From: JADKCL01 sp046329055
GTDB lineage: Bacteria > Bacteroidota > Bacteroidia > J057 > JADKCL01
Direction: 5' to 3'
Assembly (NCBI GenBank): GCA_046329055.1
Contig: JAXLVK010000009.1
Coordinates: forward strand, 1-64,000
DNA: 64,000 nucleotides
The notes beneath the pieces were generated by a model, which worked only from the letters and a program-made list of their open reading frames with translations, was not told where the DNA came from and did not search any database. Every line of letters starts with the position of its first letter. Positions within the stretch are counted from its first letter, which is position 1. Shown here one piece after another: positions 35,901-44,457 of the stretch. A program made the position numbers and the translations under genes.

Positions 35901-37366
35901 GTGAAATGGTCCCATCCGGGGTTGCTCAGGTCGTCAGCCGAGGTCGTGAGGATGCCCCGTACTTCCTGCGGACTGCATGCCCCTCTTTGCGAAAACAGCA
36001 ATGCGACCGCCGCGCTCACCATCGGAGCCGAGGTACTCGTACCGCTGAATTCGTCGAAGTCCTCCTCATTGGTCGTATCCCGGATGATGGGACAAAGGAT
36101 GCCGCTGCCTGGCGCACAGAGGCTTACCGCGTGACCATAGCTGCTCAGGGGCCACAGGAATTCCGTCCCGCTCGCCGACAATGCCGATGCACTCACCGCG
36201 ATCACCTCATCGAAATTGCTCGGATAATGCAGGTTGTCGCCTGTGCCATTGCCTGCGCTTGCGATGATCACCACGCCCTTGGAAGCCGCGTATTGAATGG
36301 CTTCGTGCATCATTTGCGACGGATAAATGTCCCCAAAGCTGCAATTCAGAATCCGAATCCCATTGTCCGCTGCATACACGATGGCCCTTGCGATGTCGTC
36401 GTCCTCGCCACTGCCTGATGCGCTGAATGCCCTGAGAATCTTGAGCCTACAGCCTGGAGCGATGCCCGTCCCGCCATAGTTGTTGTCGGCCTTCGCCGCG
36501 ACGATCCCCGAGACGAGGGTACCGTGATTGTTGTCATCCATGGGATCGGCGTCCTCGAAGAGGTAGTCGCCGCCGAAGGGGCTGCGCGGCTGATCGGTAA
36601 AGTCCCAGCCGATCACGTCGTCCGTGTAGCCATTGCCGTCCTGATCGATGCCGTCGAAGTCGCCCGTGACCCCGCTGACGGTCGTGGTATCCGGCCAAGG
36701 GTCGAATCGGCCATTTCCATTGATGTCCTCAGCGGCTTTGACCGCAATCTGCCCGTCAAATTCCGGGTGTCCGTAATCGATGCCCGTGTCGAGGATGCCT
36801 ACCACCACGGATGCATCGCCCCGGGTGGAGTCCCAGGCGGCAAAGGTCTCGATGCGCTCGTGGTACCATTGGTCGGCGACTTTGGGGTCGTTGGGGGCGG
36901 CGGTGTGGACGGCGGCGGTTCGATTTTCCTCGACCCATTCGAAGTCATTGGAGGCTTGCAGGGCGGCGATCTTGTCGGTCAGGCGCGAGCCAGGCGCGTA
37001 CCGGAGGGTGTAGATTTGCGCGACTTCTGTGTTTTTCCTGCTGGACAAAGCGCGGGCATTTTCGCAGGAGAGGAAATGCTCCATGCCTGGGGCGCGCATG
37101 CGCAGCATGCCGTCAGGGGTTTTCGCGCCCAATTCGAGGAATGCTGCCGAGGGCGTGCGAGGCTTCGCCTTGACGTTGATTTCGATTTGGGAGAATGCGA
37201 AAAAGGGAAGGAAGAGGTAAAATAGGGTGATCAGCAGTCCTGTTTTCGCCCGCAAGAGGCGGGCGGTCGGGTCCCCGACAAGCCGGGGCGCGGCGGCATC
37301 GGGCCAGAGGTGATACACTGAGCCTGTCGAAGTGCCTCTCGCCTCTTGATTTCCATCAATGCGCAT
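32990..37366 (-). CDS. Secreted subtilisin-like serine protease (S8) with FG-GAP-like repeats and T9SS tail
   Basis: 1458 residues from ATG 37366, overlapping mtaB by 11 bases. The signal peptide (TGLLITLFYLFLPFFAFS) only begins ~40 residues in, after a stretch encoded by an intergenic mini-repeat, so TTG 37255 may be the true start. The catalytic domain carries the full S8 triad: D193 (GILDTGIDYGHPEF), H281 (NNHGTLVSG) and S444 (SGTSTSAP). FG-GAP/VCBS-like calcium motifs follow (DYDGDGLMEV, DTDGDGLQELL, DVDRDGHTEVIFGDFDGD, GDFDGNGINEVAIG), then Ig-like segments. The end YPNPYRPHDQFNGIRF ... GTYLFRVEAEG is a T9SS sorting domain. Extracellular protein degradation is the expected role. Confidence 0.9.
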   Translation of the reverse strand: MRIDGNQEARGTSTGSVYHLWPDAAAPRLVGDPTARLLRAKTGLLITLFYLFLPFFAFSQIEINVKAKPRTPSAAFLELGAKTPDGMLRMRAPGMEHFLSCENARALSSRKNTEVAQIYTLRYAPGSRLTDKIAALQASNDFEWVEENRTAAVHTAAPNDPKVADQWYHERIETFAAWDSTRGDASVVVGILDTGIDYGHPEFDGQIAVKAAEDINGNGRFDPWPDTTTVSGVTGDFDGIDQDGNGYTDDVIGWDFTDQPRSPFGGDYLFEDADPMDDNNHGTLVSGIVAAKADNNYGGTGIAPGCRLKILRAFSASGSGEDDDIARAIVYAADNGIRILNCSFGDIYPSQMMHEAIQYAASKGVVIIASAGNGTGDNLHYPSNFDEVIAVSASALSASGTEFLWPLSSYGHAVSLCAPGSGILCPIIRDTTNEEDFDEFSGTSTSAPMVSAAVALLFSQRGACSPQEVRGILTTSADDLSNPGWDHFTGAGRLNIRKALQTVGASNVQILSPQNDGGSALNSVPIVVTALDPQGTKFHLEYQAGVEGEDDWLPILMDQTAQVFRDTLTIWNIAALDEGEYTLRLRMEKTNGSTAEDRVRFVIDRSAPVIDIRLDTDAIDNEQRKMFIVYRASDRSQVTLWYRNIGEPDFRAQVNDRITRHGSFLLGSESINFSTVEYYLTAKNEAGLISQTATMQRSVYEEHIPLFGWDTLTYSLPMGYYLDTLLDYDGDGLMEVAMSEYDEQLGFGKMKYYEYNAVQFTAVDSLNFKPVLIPKDVADTDGDGLQELLCSVNDSLYIVEQPTTNSYPGTIHYSNLGNGLYAARLVDTDDDGATELVAKDFKDYKILERSGSSYNVTNTLVDDSPDYFGSVAPRAMVEDVDRDGHTEVIFGDFDGDLLIYESNGSGGYIRTFLDTTDLTKSGSYILSGNFNGDTLNDFFVAVHSSLNRNEEDFEYEPTYWWLRLYTAVGDNQYQMLWQDWLYDVDTEEFNAATAGNVDADPEDEIVFTTFPRTYIWDHVGGSFKWSWFHYGDIATHHLIGDFDGNGINEVAIGRGDKAVFWEKDAAYAGTLPPNSLDGHVLGPNSNFLDWSDGTNAMEIRIWRGPITGAGNIIITLIDSVPVFPSAYVDNIGLHPDTTYLYVLEGKNTGLNPVYSPFTYAIALRPHALGRLDSVVAQGPQQAVAYFSVPMQSDPASGQYIVLNSGTACLAYNTSGDLNSSVLLSFQRPFVNGLNTLTVDSLLWDAARAPLDPAFRSAQFTYTPDTSGLAHFTRWEVVEANQARIWFNLPMNADVLEINRYALSPTGYVTDVQFADATQTSILVSLSEAALGALGYPVSITLHGGTAQDGALMMEKSGNVATFSAHQDELTQAYVYPNPYRPHDQFNGIRFANLTQTATVHVYTASGRKIITLEETDGDGGLEWNLIDLWGDRIVPGTYLFRVEAEGVEQFVGKFEILE

Positions 37367-38663
37367 GGACCACCTCCTCGATTTCCACTTGCATTTCCCC
37401 GTTGGGGTCGATTCCAGCAAGGTGGCAGGTGCGGATTTCGTTGACGAGCAGGGGATCGTAGGGGGTGATGACCTTGATGTAGTTGTCGGTGAAGCCGTGG
37501 AGGTGGCCTTCGCTGACTTCTTCTTCGAACAGGATGGGGCGATTTTGACCGACAAACTGCTCGTAGAAATGCCGGCGCTTTTTCTCGCTCAGGCTTCTCA
37601 GCTGCGTGGTGCGGTCGTTGCGGATGTGCTGCGGCACGGGGTCGGGCAGCGTGATCGCATGGGTATTGGGGCGCTCGCTGTACGTGAAGACGTGCAGATA
37701 GCTCACATCCAGGTCGTTCAGGAAATGGAATCCGTCCAGGAACAATTCTTCGGTCTCGCCGGGATGGCCTGTGATCACGTCCACGCCGATGCAGGCATGG
37801 GGCATGAGGCGCTTGATGATCTCGACGCGGCTGGCATAGACCTCCCGCTTGTACCGACGGCGCATGGCCTTGAGCATCACATCGTTTCCGCTCTGCAAGG
37901 GGATGTGGAAATGCGGCATGATGCGTTTGCTCTCCGCCACAAATCCAATGATCTCATCGGTGAGCAGGTTGGGCTCGATGCTGCTGATGCGGATACGGTC
38001 AATGCCCTCGATCTTGTCCAATGCCCTCAAGACATCGATGAATTTGTCGGGCTGGTCCGTGCCGTAGTCGCCGAGGTTCACGCCGGTGAGGACGATCTCG
38101 CGGACGCCTTCATTGACAAGGGCTTGCGCGTTGAGGAGGATGCGCTCCATGCTGTCGCTGCGAGACTTGCCGCGGGCGAGGGGGATGGTGCAGAAGCTGC
38201 ATTTGTAGTCGCAACCGTCCTGGATTTTCAGGAAGCTGCGGGTACGTTCCCCTTGCGAGTAGGCTGAAACGAAGGTGTCTGCTGCACCGATGGGGCTTGC
38301 GATGGCCTTGCCGCAGTCCGATTTGACGAAATCGTCCACTACCTCGAAGAGGCGAAATTTCTCAGCCGCACCCAAGACGAGGTCCACGCCGGGGATGCCA
38401 GCGATTTCCTGTGGCTTGAGCTGAGCGTAGCAGCCGACGACCACGATATAGGCCTCGGGATTTTGCTTGAGGGCCTGCCGGACGACCTTGCGGCATTTCT
38501 TGTCGGCATTGTCGGTGACGGAGCAGGTGTTGATCACATACACGTCCGCAGCGTCATGGAAGGGCACGCGCGCGTAACCCTGCTCATCGAACTGCCGCCC
38601 AATCGCCGAGGTCTCGGAGAAGTTGAGCTTGCAACCCAAGGTGTAAAGGCCGACCTTTTTCAT
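37356..38663 (-). CDS. mtaB: tRNA (t6A37) methylthiotransferase MtaB
   Basis: 435 residues from ATG 38663, chosen because a TATATTTG box lies just upstream and MKKVGLYTLGCKLNFSET is the conserved family start. MtaB is a radical-SAM enzyme that adds a methylthio group to t6A37 of ANN-decoding tRNAs. N-terminal UPF0004 cluster cysteines C11, C47 and C78 (GCKLN, NTCSVT, VGCYAQ). Radical-SAM CxxxCxxC at C151/C155/C158 in IQDGCDYKCSFC. The C-terminal TRAM-like part ends DNYIKVITPYDPLLVNEI. Family members are about this length. Confidence 0.95.
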   Translation of the reverse strand: MKKVGLYTLGCKLNFSETSAIGRQFDEQGYARVPFHDAADVYVINTCSVTDNADKKCRKVVRQALKQNPEAYIVVVGCYAQLKPQEIAGIPGVDLVLGAAEKFRLFEVVDDFVKSDCGKAIASPIGAADTFVSAYSQGERTRSFLKIQDGCDYKCSFCTIPLARGKSRSDSMERILLNAQALVNEGVREIVLTGVNLGDYGTDQPDKFIDVLRALDKIEGIDRIRISSIEPNLLTDEIIGFVAESKRIMPHFHIPLQSGNDVMLKAMRRRYKREVYASRVEIIKRLMPHACIGVDVITGHPGETEELFLDGFHFLNDLDVSYLHVFTYSERPNTHAITLPDPVPQHIRNDRTTQLRSLSEKKRRHFYEQFVGQNRPILFEEEVSEGHLHGFTDNYIKVITPYDPLLVNEIRTCHLAGIDPNGEMQVEIEEVVHAH

Positions 38664-38670
38664 TGTGGGG

Positions 38671-38678
38671 CAAATATA
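38671..38678 (-). promoter_or_regulatory. -7 box TATATTTG of mtaB
   Basis: Full TAnnTTTG match on the minus strand, seven bases before the mtaB ATG, implying a nearly leaderless mRNA. Confidence 0.5.
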
Positions 38679-38690
38679 CGGCCCCTTTTT

Positions 38691-38775
38691 CAGATAGCAG
38701 TGAGCAGATAGCAGGTAGCAGTGCTGCATGGTCATTGCCACCTGCTAAATGCTACATGCTATCTGCTATCTGAGA
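38691..38775. repeat. Inverted heptamer-word array, locus 1
   Basis: Left arm: 7-bp units cagatag, cagtgag, cagatag, caggtag (38691-38718). Right arm: ctgctaa, atgctac, atgctat, ctgctat (38742-38769), roughly the reverse complement. The right end touches the stop codon (38776-38778) of the gene at 38776-39330, so it can fold as its terminator. Confidence 0.85.
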
Positions 38776-39330
38776 TCATCGCCGGGTGAGTTGCGTGAGC
38801 AGGCTGTCGCTGATCTCGATCCTCGCGATCAGTTGGTCGTGCAATTGGATCTCGAACCATACTCCGGCGGGGCTGCCATTGTAGGCGAGGGCAGAGTGGA
38901 TGCGGAGCTCGTCCCGATCGAGTTTGGGGTCGAGTTGGCTGCTGGTTGTCTTGAGGAAGAGCTTGCGAATGACCTCAGCCCGTGCAAGCCGGAGATCGAC
39001 ACCCTCGGGAGCAACTTCATTGCGGTCGGTGCGGATTTTCACGAAGACCACATAATTGTCTGCTTCGCGCAGGGAGTCCTCCACGATCGGCTCGACGACA
39101 TGGAACTGTCGCAGGATCTCGGTGACCTTGGTGGAGATTTGCGCGGCATCGGTGAGTTCGGCGGTTCCGGCTTTGAATTGCATGGTCGGAAGTGACGCAT
39201 TCACAGTGGATTGGGCGGAGGCATGATGGGCAAAGGCGAAAAGGAATCCCATCAGGAACAAGCTTCGGAGCTGGGCAAATGGCGGCACAAAGCCCCCCGC
39301 CCAACGGTTGCGGTTGGTGTACGTTTTCAT
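38776..39330 (-). CDS. Exported hypothetical protein
   Basis: 184 residues with a signal peptide ending near FAFAHHASA. The mature part has a segment MQFKAGTAELTDAAQISTKVTEIL that recalls the first strand and helix of OmpA-like domains (F..g...L), and LRLARAEVIRKLF resembles the LS..RA..V helix, but the loop GHTD is absent. Probably periplasmic. It ends in a heptamer-word array. No function assigned. Confidence 0.65.
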   Translation of the reverse strand: MKTYTNRNRWAGGFVPPFAQLRSLFLMGFLFAFAHHASAQSTVNASLPTMQFKAGTAELTDAAQISTKVTEILRQFHVVEPIVEDSLREADNYVVFVKIRTDRNEVAPEGVDLRLARAEVIRKLFLKTTSSQLDPKLDRDELRIHSALAYNGSPAGVWFEIQLHDQLIARIEISDSLLTQLTRR

Positions 39331-39420
39331 AATTCTACCTTATATTTATCGTTCTTGACCCAAGGACAGGGCGGATTTCGGAGGGTTGCGCGATCGTCTG
39401 GAAATCCTTAGTTTTATTTT

Positions 39421-39660
39421 ATGAACACGAATTCTGAGTTGGAGGCACTTCGCCAAGAGTTGATCGAGCAGTTGCAGCGAACCGATGCCCCTGATGTCTT
39501 GGAGGAGGTTCGAAGGATTCTGGCTGCGAGCGCGCCCCAACAGGATTGGTGGGATTCTCTAACTGAGGCGCAGCAGTCTATCGTCGATCAGGGGCTGTCG
39601 GAGTTGGATGCAGGACAAGGGATCCCGGCAGAAGAGGTTCTGAAGTCGATCAGGAAATGA
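39421..39660 (+). CDS. Antitoxin-like protein of a type II toxin-antitoxin pair
   Basis: 79 residues, acidic and helical (ELEALRQELIEQLQRTDAPDVLEEVRRIL, then WWDSLTEAQQSIVDQGLSELDAGQGIPAEEVLKSIRK). The C-terminal half 'Lt..q...v..gl..ld.G.g....ev...i.' is the common pattern of antitoxins next to ParE/RelE toxins. Its stop overlaps the toxin's ATG by four bases. Confidence 0.8.
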   Translation: MNTNSELEALRQELIEQLQRTDAPDVLEEVRRILAASAPQQDWWDSLTEAQQSIVDQGLSELDAGQGIPAEEVLKSIRK

Positions 39661-39953
39661 GTTTACCTGTCGAATTCTCCCCAACAGCAGCAAGGGAAGT
39701 GCGGGGATTGGCGGATTACTTGGAGGAAGAATTTGGCATTGGCTCCCGTCGGAAATTCGAAATAGCATTGACGAAAGCGATTCGCCACGTGGGTGAATTC
39801 CCATTCGCTTGCCCCATTTCCGACAACCGGGCTGACCTGCGGAAATGCGTGGTCACTGCCTATACCATCATGGTTTACCGGGTGAAGGCGGAAAAGGTGG
39901 AGATCGCCCCGGTGTTTGATGGGCGGAGGGACTACCCTTATTCGAAACTGTGA
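39657..39953 (+). CDS. RelE/ParE family toxin
   Basis: 98 residues. ParE/RelE-type pattern: N-terminal VEFSPTAAREVRGLADYLEEEFG helices, a middle FPFACPISDNRADLRKCVVTAYTIMVYRV and a final strand VEIAPVFDGRRDYPYSKL, as in ParE-like proteins (R.~~~~~y.i.Yr....i.I..V.h.rrd). ParE toxins act on gyrase and RelE toxins cleave mRNA on the ribosome; which applies cannot be told. Co-translated with the antitoxin gene at 39421. Confidence 0.85.
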   Translation: MSLPVEFSPTAAREVRGLADYLEEEFGIGSRRKFEIALTKAIRHVGEFPFACPISDNRADLRKCVVTAYTIMVYRVKAEKVEIAPVFDGRRDYPYSKL

Positions 39954-40019
39954 GACAGTTCAAACGATGCCGAGCATTGCTGTGGAGCAGTTCCCTGCAT
40001 CCCGGTTCCCACAAATCTC

Positions 40020-40027
40020 TATATTCG
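40020..40027 (+). promoter_or_regulatory. -7 box TATATTCG of the DUF2723 gene
   Basis: TATATTCG ends four bases before ATG 40032, again implying a leaderless or near-leaderless transcript. Confidence 0.45.
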
Positions 40028-40031
40028 CCGC

Positions 40032-41894
40032 ATGACAGGATCTGAAAAATGGGCGCGCCCCATGGCTGTGATCGAGCGGTGGGAACGGCACGTGCCTTGG
40101 ATGCTGGCTGTGCTCTGCGGCTTGTGCTACTCGCTGACGATGTCGCCCACGATCGGGCATACGGACGGGGGGGAACTCACCGCCGTCGCCTATACCTTCG
40201 GCGTGGCGCATCCTACGGGCTATCCACTGTTTACATTGCTGGGATGGATCGCGACGCATGTCCCGGTCGGATCCGTGGCATTGCGCCTGAATGTCCTCTG
40301 CCTCCTCTTCGTGACGGCCGGCGTCTGGGCCTGGGCGGGATTCCTACGGGAATTTTTCATCCAAATGCGCACCACGGTCAAGAAAGGTGACAGCAGCTAT
40401 GCCCTCCGCATCAAGGTCGCGAATCTGAGCGGAACGATCGCGGGCACATTGATGCTCTGCTTCGGCCGGACTTGGTGGATGCAGAGCACGAGCGCGGAGG
40501 TGTATTCCTTGCAATGCCTGCTCCTGGGATTGACCTTCTGGGCATTGCTCAGGGCTTGGTGGGAGAAGGAGAAGGTCTTCCGTGCCTGGGCCATCTTCGT
40601 GGTCATGCTGGCACTCTGCTTCACAAACCACTTGACAGCCATTGCGTTGCTCCCCGCGGTGCTGTACATGTACTTCGCCAAGTTCAAGTTTTCAGGGCAG
40701 AGCATCGTCCAAGGCTTGAAGTTGGCTGGGGTCGGATTCGGGATGCTAATCGCCTTCTATGGGATGCTCTTCGTGGTGGCTCAAAGCAGCCCTGCCTACA
40801 ACTGGGGCAATCCCGAGGATTGGTCGCGGCTCTGGCACCACATGTCCGGCAAGCAGTTCAGCGTCTGGATGTTCAATGGCCCTAAGGCATTTGGTGTGAA
40901 CCTCTTGGCCTACCTGAACCGCCTGCCAAATGAATTCGGATGGGACTTGATCTGGCCCAAGATTCCGATTTGGATCGGTCTGGGCGGACTCGTCTTTCAA
41001 GGCATGACCTACGCCCTACAACGCCGCCGCGAATGGGCGATCTTCTTTGGGATTGCCTTCCTGGCGAATGTCTTTTGGGCAGCGAACTATTCCATCAAGG
41101 ACCCGGAGCCGTATTTCATCCTGAGTTTCATGGTGATTGCATTCTTGGGAGCGATGGTGCTGCGCTGGGCGTGGATCGGCATGAAGAAGGTCGCGCCCTA
41201 CCTGAGTGTGGCCTACGTGATCGTGGTCGGCTTCCAAGTCTTCTGGAATTTCGGAGTCACCAATCAGAAAGGTGTTTGGCAGTACGAGGACTATGCGAGG
41301 AATGCACTTACCGAAATGAAGCCCAATGCCATCGTGATCAGCAAGTTCTGGGATGGATTCGTGGCACCTGCCTACTACTTGCAGGCTTGTGAGGACTTCC
41401 GCAGAGACGTGACCGTGGTGGATTACTCCTTGTTGCATGACCGGCATTGGTACCCTGCTCAGTTGAGGGCGCAGGCACCGGAAGTCGCAGATTTGCTAGG
41501 TCCAGCGCTGGACGAATGGGAAGAAGCTGTCTATGACTTTGACATCAACGGGAAAGTCAATCCCATGGTGCTCTCGCCTCGGTTCGATGCGGTTTACAAT
41601 GGCATCCTCGCCCTGAACGGTACGCGGCCCATTTACGTCACGCAGGACATGTTCGATGCGATTAGCAGGGGAGAGGTCGGGCAACCGAAAAACTTAGTTC
41701 CCGTGCCTATGGGCTATACGATCCGGCTTCTGCCTCCGCTACTCGCGCTGCAGTACGTGCCATTGCCGCCACAGGGTGAACCCATACGGTTCGGCGGCAA
41801 CCCCAATGAGGAGGAGACTTTGAAACTGCAGGAACTCATTGCCGAAACCAAGGCGCTGCGCAAGCAATACGAATCTGCGAATGCCCCTAAGTGA
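40032..41894 (+). CDS. DUF2723 polytopic membrane protein (glycosyltransferase-C-like)
   Basis: 620 residues. The opening SPTIGHTDGGELTAVAYTFGVAHPTGYPL is the DUF2723 signature: an acidic DGGEL loop after the first membrane segment, as in GT-C mannosyltransferases. About ten more membrane segments follow, then a soluble C-terminal part (~420-620) with VWQYEDYARNALTEM and VISKFWDGFVAPAYYLQ. Bacteroidota use such proteins in glycosylation of exported proteins or lipids; specific substrate unknown. It converges on the lipoprotein gene at 42011, with a word array between. Confidence 0.85.
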   Translation: MTGSEKWARPMAVIERWERHVPWMLAVLCGLCYSLTMSPTIGHTDGGELTAVAYTFGVAHPTGYPLFTLLGWIATHVPVGSVALRLNVLCLLFVTAGVWAWAGFLREFFIQMRTTVKKGDSSYALRIKVANLSGTIAGTLMLCFGRTWWMQSTSAEVYSLQCLLLGLTFWALLRAWWEKEKVFRAWAIFVVMLALCFTNHLTAIALLPAVLYMYFAKFKFSGQSIVQGLKLAGVGFGMLIAFYGMLFVVAQSSPAYNWGNPEDWSRLWHHMSGKQFSVWMFNGPKAFGVNLLAYLNRLPNEFGWDLIWPKIPIWIGLGGLVFQGMTYALQRRREWAIFFGIAFLANVFWAANYSIKDPEPYFILSFMVIAFLGAMVLRWAWIGMKKVAPYLSVAYVIVVGFQVFWNFGVTNQKGVWQYEDYARNALTEMKPNAIVISKFWDGFVAPAYYLQACEDFRRDVTVVDYSLLHDRHWYPAQLRAQAPEVADLLGPALDEWEEAVYDFDINGKVNPMVLSPRFDAVYNGILALNGTRPIYVTQDMFDAISRGEVGQPKNLVPVPMGYTIRLLPPLLALQYVPLPPQGEPIRFGGNPNEEETLKLQELIAETKALRKQYESANAPK

Positions 41895-42007
41895 GTTGAT
41901 AGGTGACAGTTGATAGTTGACCGATCCCTTCGAGAACACTTCGATGAACTCAGCGTAGTCCCTCAGGGAACGGTCAACTGTCAACTATCCATTGTCAACT
42001 ATCAACT
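41895..42007. repeat. Inverted heptamer-word array, locus 2
   Basis: Left units gttgata, ggtgaca, gttgata, gttgacc (41895-41922) start on the base after the TGA of the DUF2723 gene. Right units gtcaact, gtcaact, atccatt, gtcaact, atcaact (41973-42007) end three bases before the stop of the convergent gene. The loop holds an imperfect cttcgatgaactcagcg mini-repeat. A bidirectional terminator is the obvious reading. Confidence 0.9.
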
Positions 42008-42010
42008 GCA

Positions 42011-42670
42011 TTACATGATGACGATGCGGAGGATCTTCGCGTTGTCGGGAAGGTCTTGGAGGGTGTAGTCGTGCTTGGCGGCGTCGAAGATGCCATTTTG
42101 GTCGAAATGGTAGATCACTTTCCCGGTTTGGTAGGGGATGACGACCTCCATGACTTGGCGTTCGGTGAAGGGAATCACGTAGGCATCGGCGTAGTAGGCC
42201 TTGAGTTCCTTGGCGGTGCTGCCCACGCGCAGGCCGGAGACGTGGTGGTAGCGGCTGCTCTCAATGCGGATACGGCCCAGGAGCTGCTCATTGTTGAAGT
42301 CGGCCTCCATGTAGATCGCGCCGTCCGGCAACTGCATCTTCTTCACGAACCAGGAGACAGTGTCGCCGCCGATTGCGCTGACCTCGGAGAAGACCGTGTC
42401 CTTCAGCGTGGCTTCAGGCAGGCTTGCCTTGATGTTGTTATTCCAAACGAGTGAGTCGCCCAGGTGCAGGATGTCCAAGCCACGGGAGCAGAACTGACCA
42501 GGTTGGAGGGTGCCGCATTCAGCTTCGGTATTGACCGTGGCGACGGTGTCGAGGACTTCCGCGACCGTGTCGTTGGTGGTATTGTTGGTGGTGTTGGTTT
42601 TGTCCTTGCAACCGAGGACAGACAGGAGGATGAGCAGCGCGAGGGCGCTCAATGGATGGCTTTTCTTCAT
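42011..42670 (-). CDS. Hypothetical lipoprotein
   Basis: 219 residues from ATG 42670, just before the signal peptide (LSALALLILLSVLGC, lipobox VLGC). A Thr/Asn-rich linker (KTNTTNNTTNDTV) follows, as in many surface lipoproteins. The mature domain of ~170 residues contains GLDILHLGDSLV and LRVGSTAKELKAYYADAYVIP; the second resembles a repeated lipoprotein motif in which a threshold-like loop precedes a helix. No known function. Confidence 0.7.
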   Translation of the reverse strand: MKKSHPLSALALLILLSVLGCKDKTNTTNNTTNDTVAEVLDTVATVNTEAECGTLQPGQFCSRGLDILHLGDSLVWNNNIKASLPEATLKDTVFSEVSAIGGDTVSWFVKKMQLPDGAIYMEADFNNEQLLGRIRIESSRYHHVSGLRVGSTAKELKAYYADAYVIPFTERQVMEVVIPYQTGKVIYHFDQNGIFDAAKHDYTLQDLPDNAKILRIVIM

Positions 42671-42857
42671 AGCGATTTCGACTTTCAACCCATAATGAAC
42701 GGGCCGCCGCAAGTTACACTGAACAGGGCTGAAAATTTCCTTCGTTCAATCAAATGACACTTTCGTCCTTGAAAATGACACGCTCGTTCAATCTAGCAGC
42801 GCCGCAGAAACGTGGAAAATACCTTTGGCTCATTGTTCAATCTTAATTCAAGTAACA

Positions 42858-43877
42858 ATGAAACATTTTCAACCCGCCCGTATGAAGCAGCTGCTCATCA
42901 TGACAGTGCTCCTGGCAAGCATCACCGTTCAAGGGCAATCGCTGACAGCGAACCTGCTCTATTACCTGCCCATCACCGGCAATGCCGACGATGCGACTGG
43001 ACATGGCCACAACGGCATCTCCACTGGCACCCTCGTCCCGGACCGCAACGGCGTCCCCAACAGCGCCTACCAATTCAATGGCGGGCAGTCGATCACGATC
43101 CCCTACAATCCTGACTTGCAACCTTCGCTCCCGATCAGCGTCAGTTTCTATGCCTGGTTCGATGCCAGCGGTGCCACAGCCTGGGCCAACAATACCACGG
43201 CGTACAACTATACCGGCTACTGGATGGGGATGGGTGTCGATGGCAAAATCAACCTGAACTACGGCGACGGTGGCAGCGTTCACCCCACGCACCGCCGCTC
43301 CAAAAACAGCAATACCCAACCGAGCACGGGCGCATGGCACCACTATGTAGGTGTGATCCGCGACTGGAACGACATGGACATTTACATCGACTGTGTCGAT
43401 GCAGGCGGCGTGTATTCCGGCAATGGCGCGAGTCTCTTCCACAACACCAACCCTGGTCAGCTGGGAATGAGTGCGGTGATCACCGGCATGGGCTTGGTCG
43501 GACTCAATGGCAAGCTGGACGAAATTGCATTTTGGGACCGCGCATTGACGCCCACTGACGTGGAAAAAATCTGCCAAGGTGCCCTGAATGAGGGCGGCGT
43601 TGCGGTGGACAGCCGCTGGGAGGATGAGACCATCGCGATCTGGCCCAATCCTGTTTCTGATGGTTTGGACAAATTGACCGTTGAGGTTCCCGAACAACTG
43701 CCTGGATTCCATACCGTGGAATTGTTGAGCCTTGAGGGCAAACTGCTGCGCAAGGAAGCATTGCAAGGCCCTGGGAAATCGGAAATCTCGGTTTCTGGCT
43801 TGGCTGCGGGTATGTATTGCCTGCGGTTCATCGGAGAGGGGCAGGCTCCCATCTCGCAACGATTTGTGATCAATTGA
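42858..43877 (+). CDS. Secreted LamG-like (concanavalin fold) protein with T9SS tail
   Basis: 339 residues from ATG 42858; ATG 42882 (MKQLLIMTVLLASITVQGQS) is equally plausible. Signal peptide, then a LamG/Concanavalin-A-like jelly-roll domain (~20-240): LLYYLPITGNADDATGHGHNG, AYQFNGGQSITIPYNP, WHHYVGVIRDWNDMDIYIDC and GLNGKLDEIAFWDRALT are its standard strands. A T9SS type A sorting domain ends it (IAIWPNPVSDGLDKLTV ... GMYCLRF). It probably binds carbohydrate or protein at the cell surface. Confidence 0.85.
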   Translation: MKHFQPARMKQLLIMTVLLASITVQGQSLTANLLYYLPITGNADDATGHGHNGISTGTLVPDRNGVPNSAYQFNGGQSITIPYNPDLQPSLPISVSFYAWFDASGATAWANNTTAYNYTGYWMGMGVDGKINLNYGDGGSVHPTHRRSKNSNTQPSTGAWHHYVGVIRDWNDMDIYIDCVDAGGVYSGNGASLFHNTNPGQLGMSAVITGMGLVGLNGKLDEIAFWDRALTPTDVEKICQGALNEGGVAVDSRWEDETIAIWPNPVSDGLDKLTVEVPEQLPGFHTVELLSLEGKLLRKEALQGPGKSEISVSGLAAGMYCLRFIGEGQAPISQRFVIN

Positions 43878-43947
43878 TTGAATGTGAATTAGATCCGGTC
43901 ACCGCCGGGTTCCTGGCCTCCATGGCTTGGAGCCTGGCGGTTGGCAT

Positions 43948-44457
43948 TCAGCGATTCTGAAGCGCCCGCCAAGGTTTTGGGAAGAGCACCCAATGGTCCC
44001 CGACCTTCACAAAGTAACGGAACGTCACCCCTTGTTCGTCACCCACATTCCTGAGGAACCTCATTTGGTGCCATCTCACACCCGGGAGCAGGTAGGAACT
44101 GCTCGCCCTCATGCCGCCTGTGAGGAACCCTGGATTCTCCAGAGCCTCTTCCGTCGTGAAGCTCATGGAAACGGCATCGACAAATGCAGCGTCTTCCTCC
44201 TCCATTTCTTCTGGCGGATTTCGCATCAGTGCGAAGACCGTATCGCAGTATTTGAAGACTTTCTCAGCACCATCGGCTGTAAAGACTGCCTTGCAGTCCT
44301 CCATTGTCGGTTGCATATCTAGGAAAGCCTGGGACATCTTGCCATTGGAGGCCTTCATCCCCAATGCCTTGAGTTCGTCGTCAAGACTCTGGGCCGATAA
44401 ACAGCTGGCACATGCAAACAGAAACAGGCAGCAAACCCAAAATGCTCTCCGCATCAT
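43948..44457 (-). CDS. Exported hypothetical protein
   Basis: 169 residues from ATG 44457, overlapping the previous gene's stop by ATGA. Signal peptide with a small-residue end (CCLFLFACASCLSAQS). The mature protein is helical and acidic in its first half (PPEEMEEEDAAFVDAVSMS) and ends with a beta-rich FRYFVKVGDHWVLFPKPW. No family recognised. Second gene of a two-gene unit with 44454-44672. Confidence 0.65.
   Translation of the reverse strand: MMRRAFWVCCLFLFACASCLSAQSLDDELKALGMKASNGKMSQAFLDMQPTMEDCKAVFTADGAEKVFKYCDTVFALMRNPPEEMEEEDAAFVDAVSMSFTTEEALENPGFLTGGMRASSSYLLPGVRWHQMRFLRNVGDEQGVTFRYFVKVGDHWVLFPKPWRALQNR

Noticed and set aside
38664..38741. Upstream extension of mtaB
   Set aside because: It would be translated from the heptamer-word array and the promoter box; the conserved family start is at 38663.
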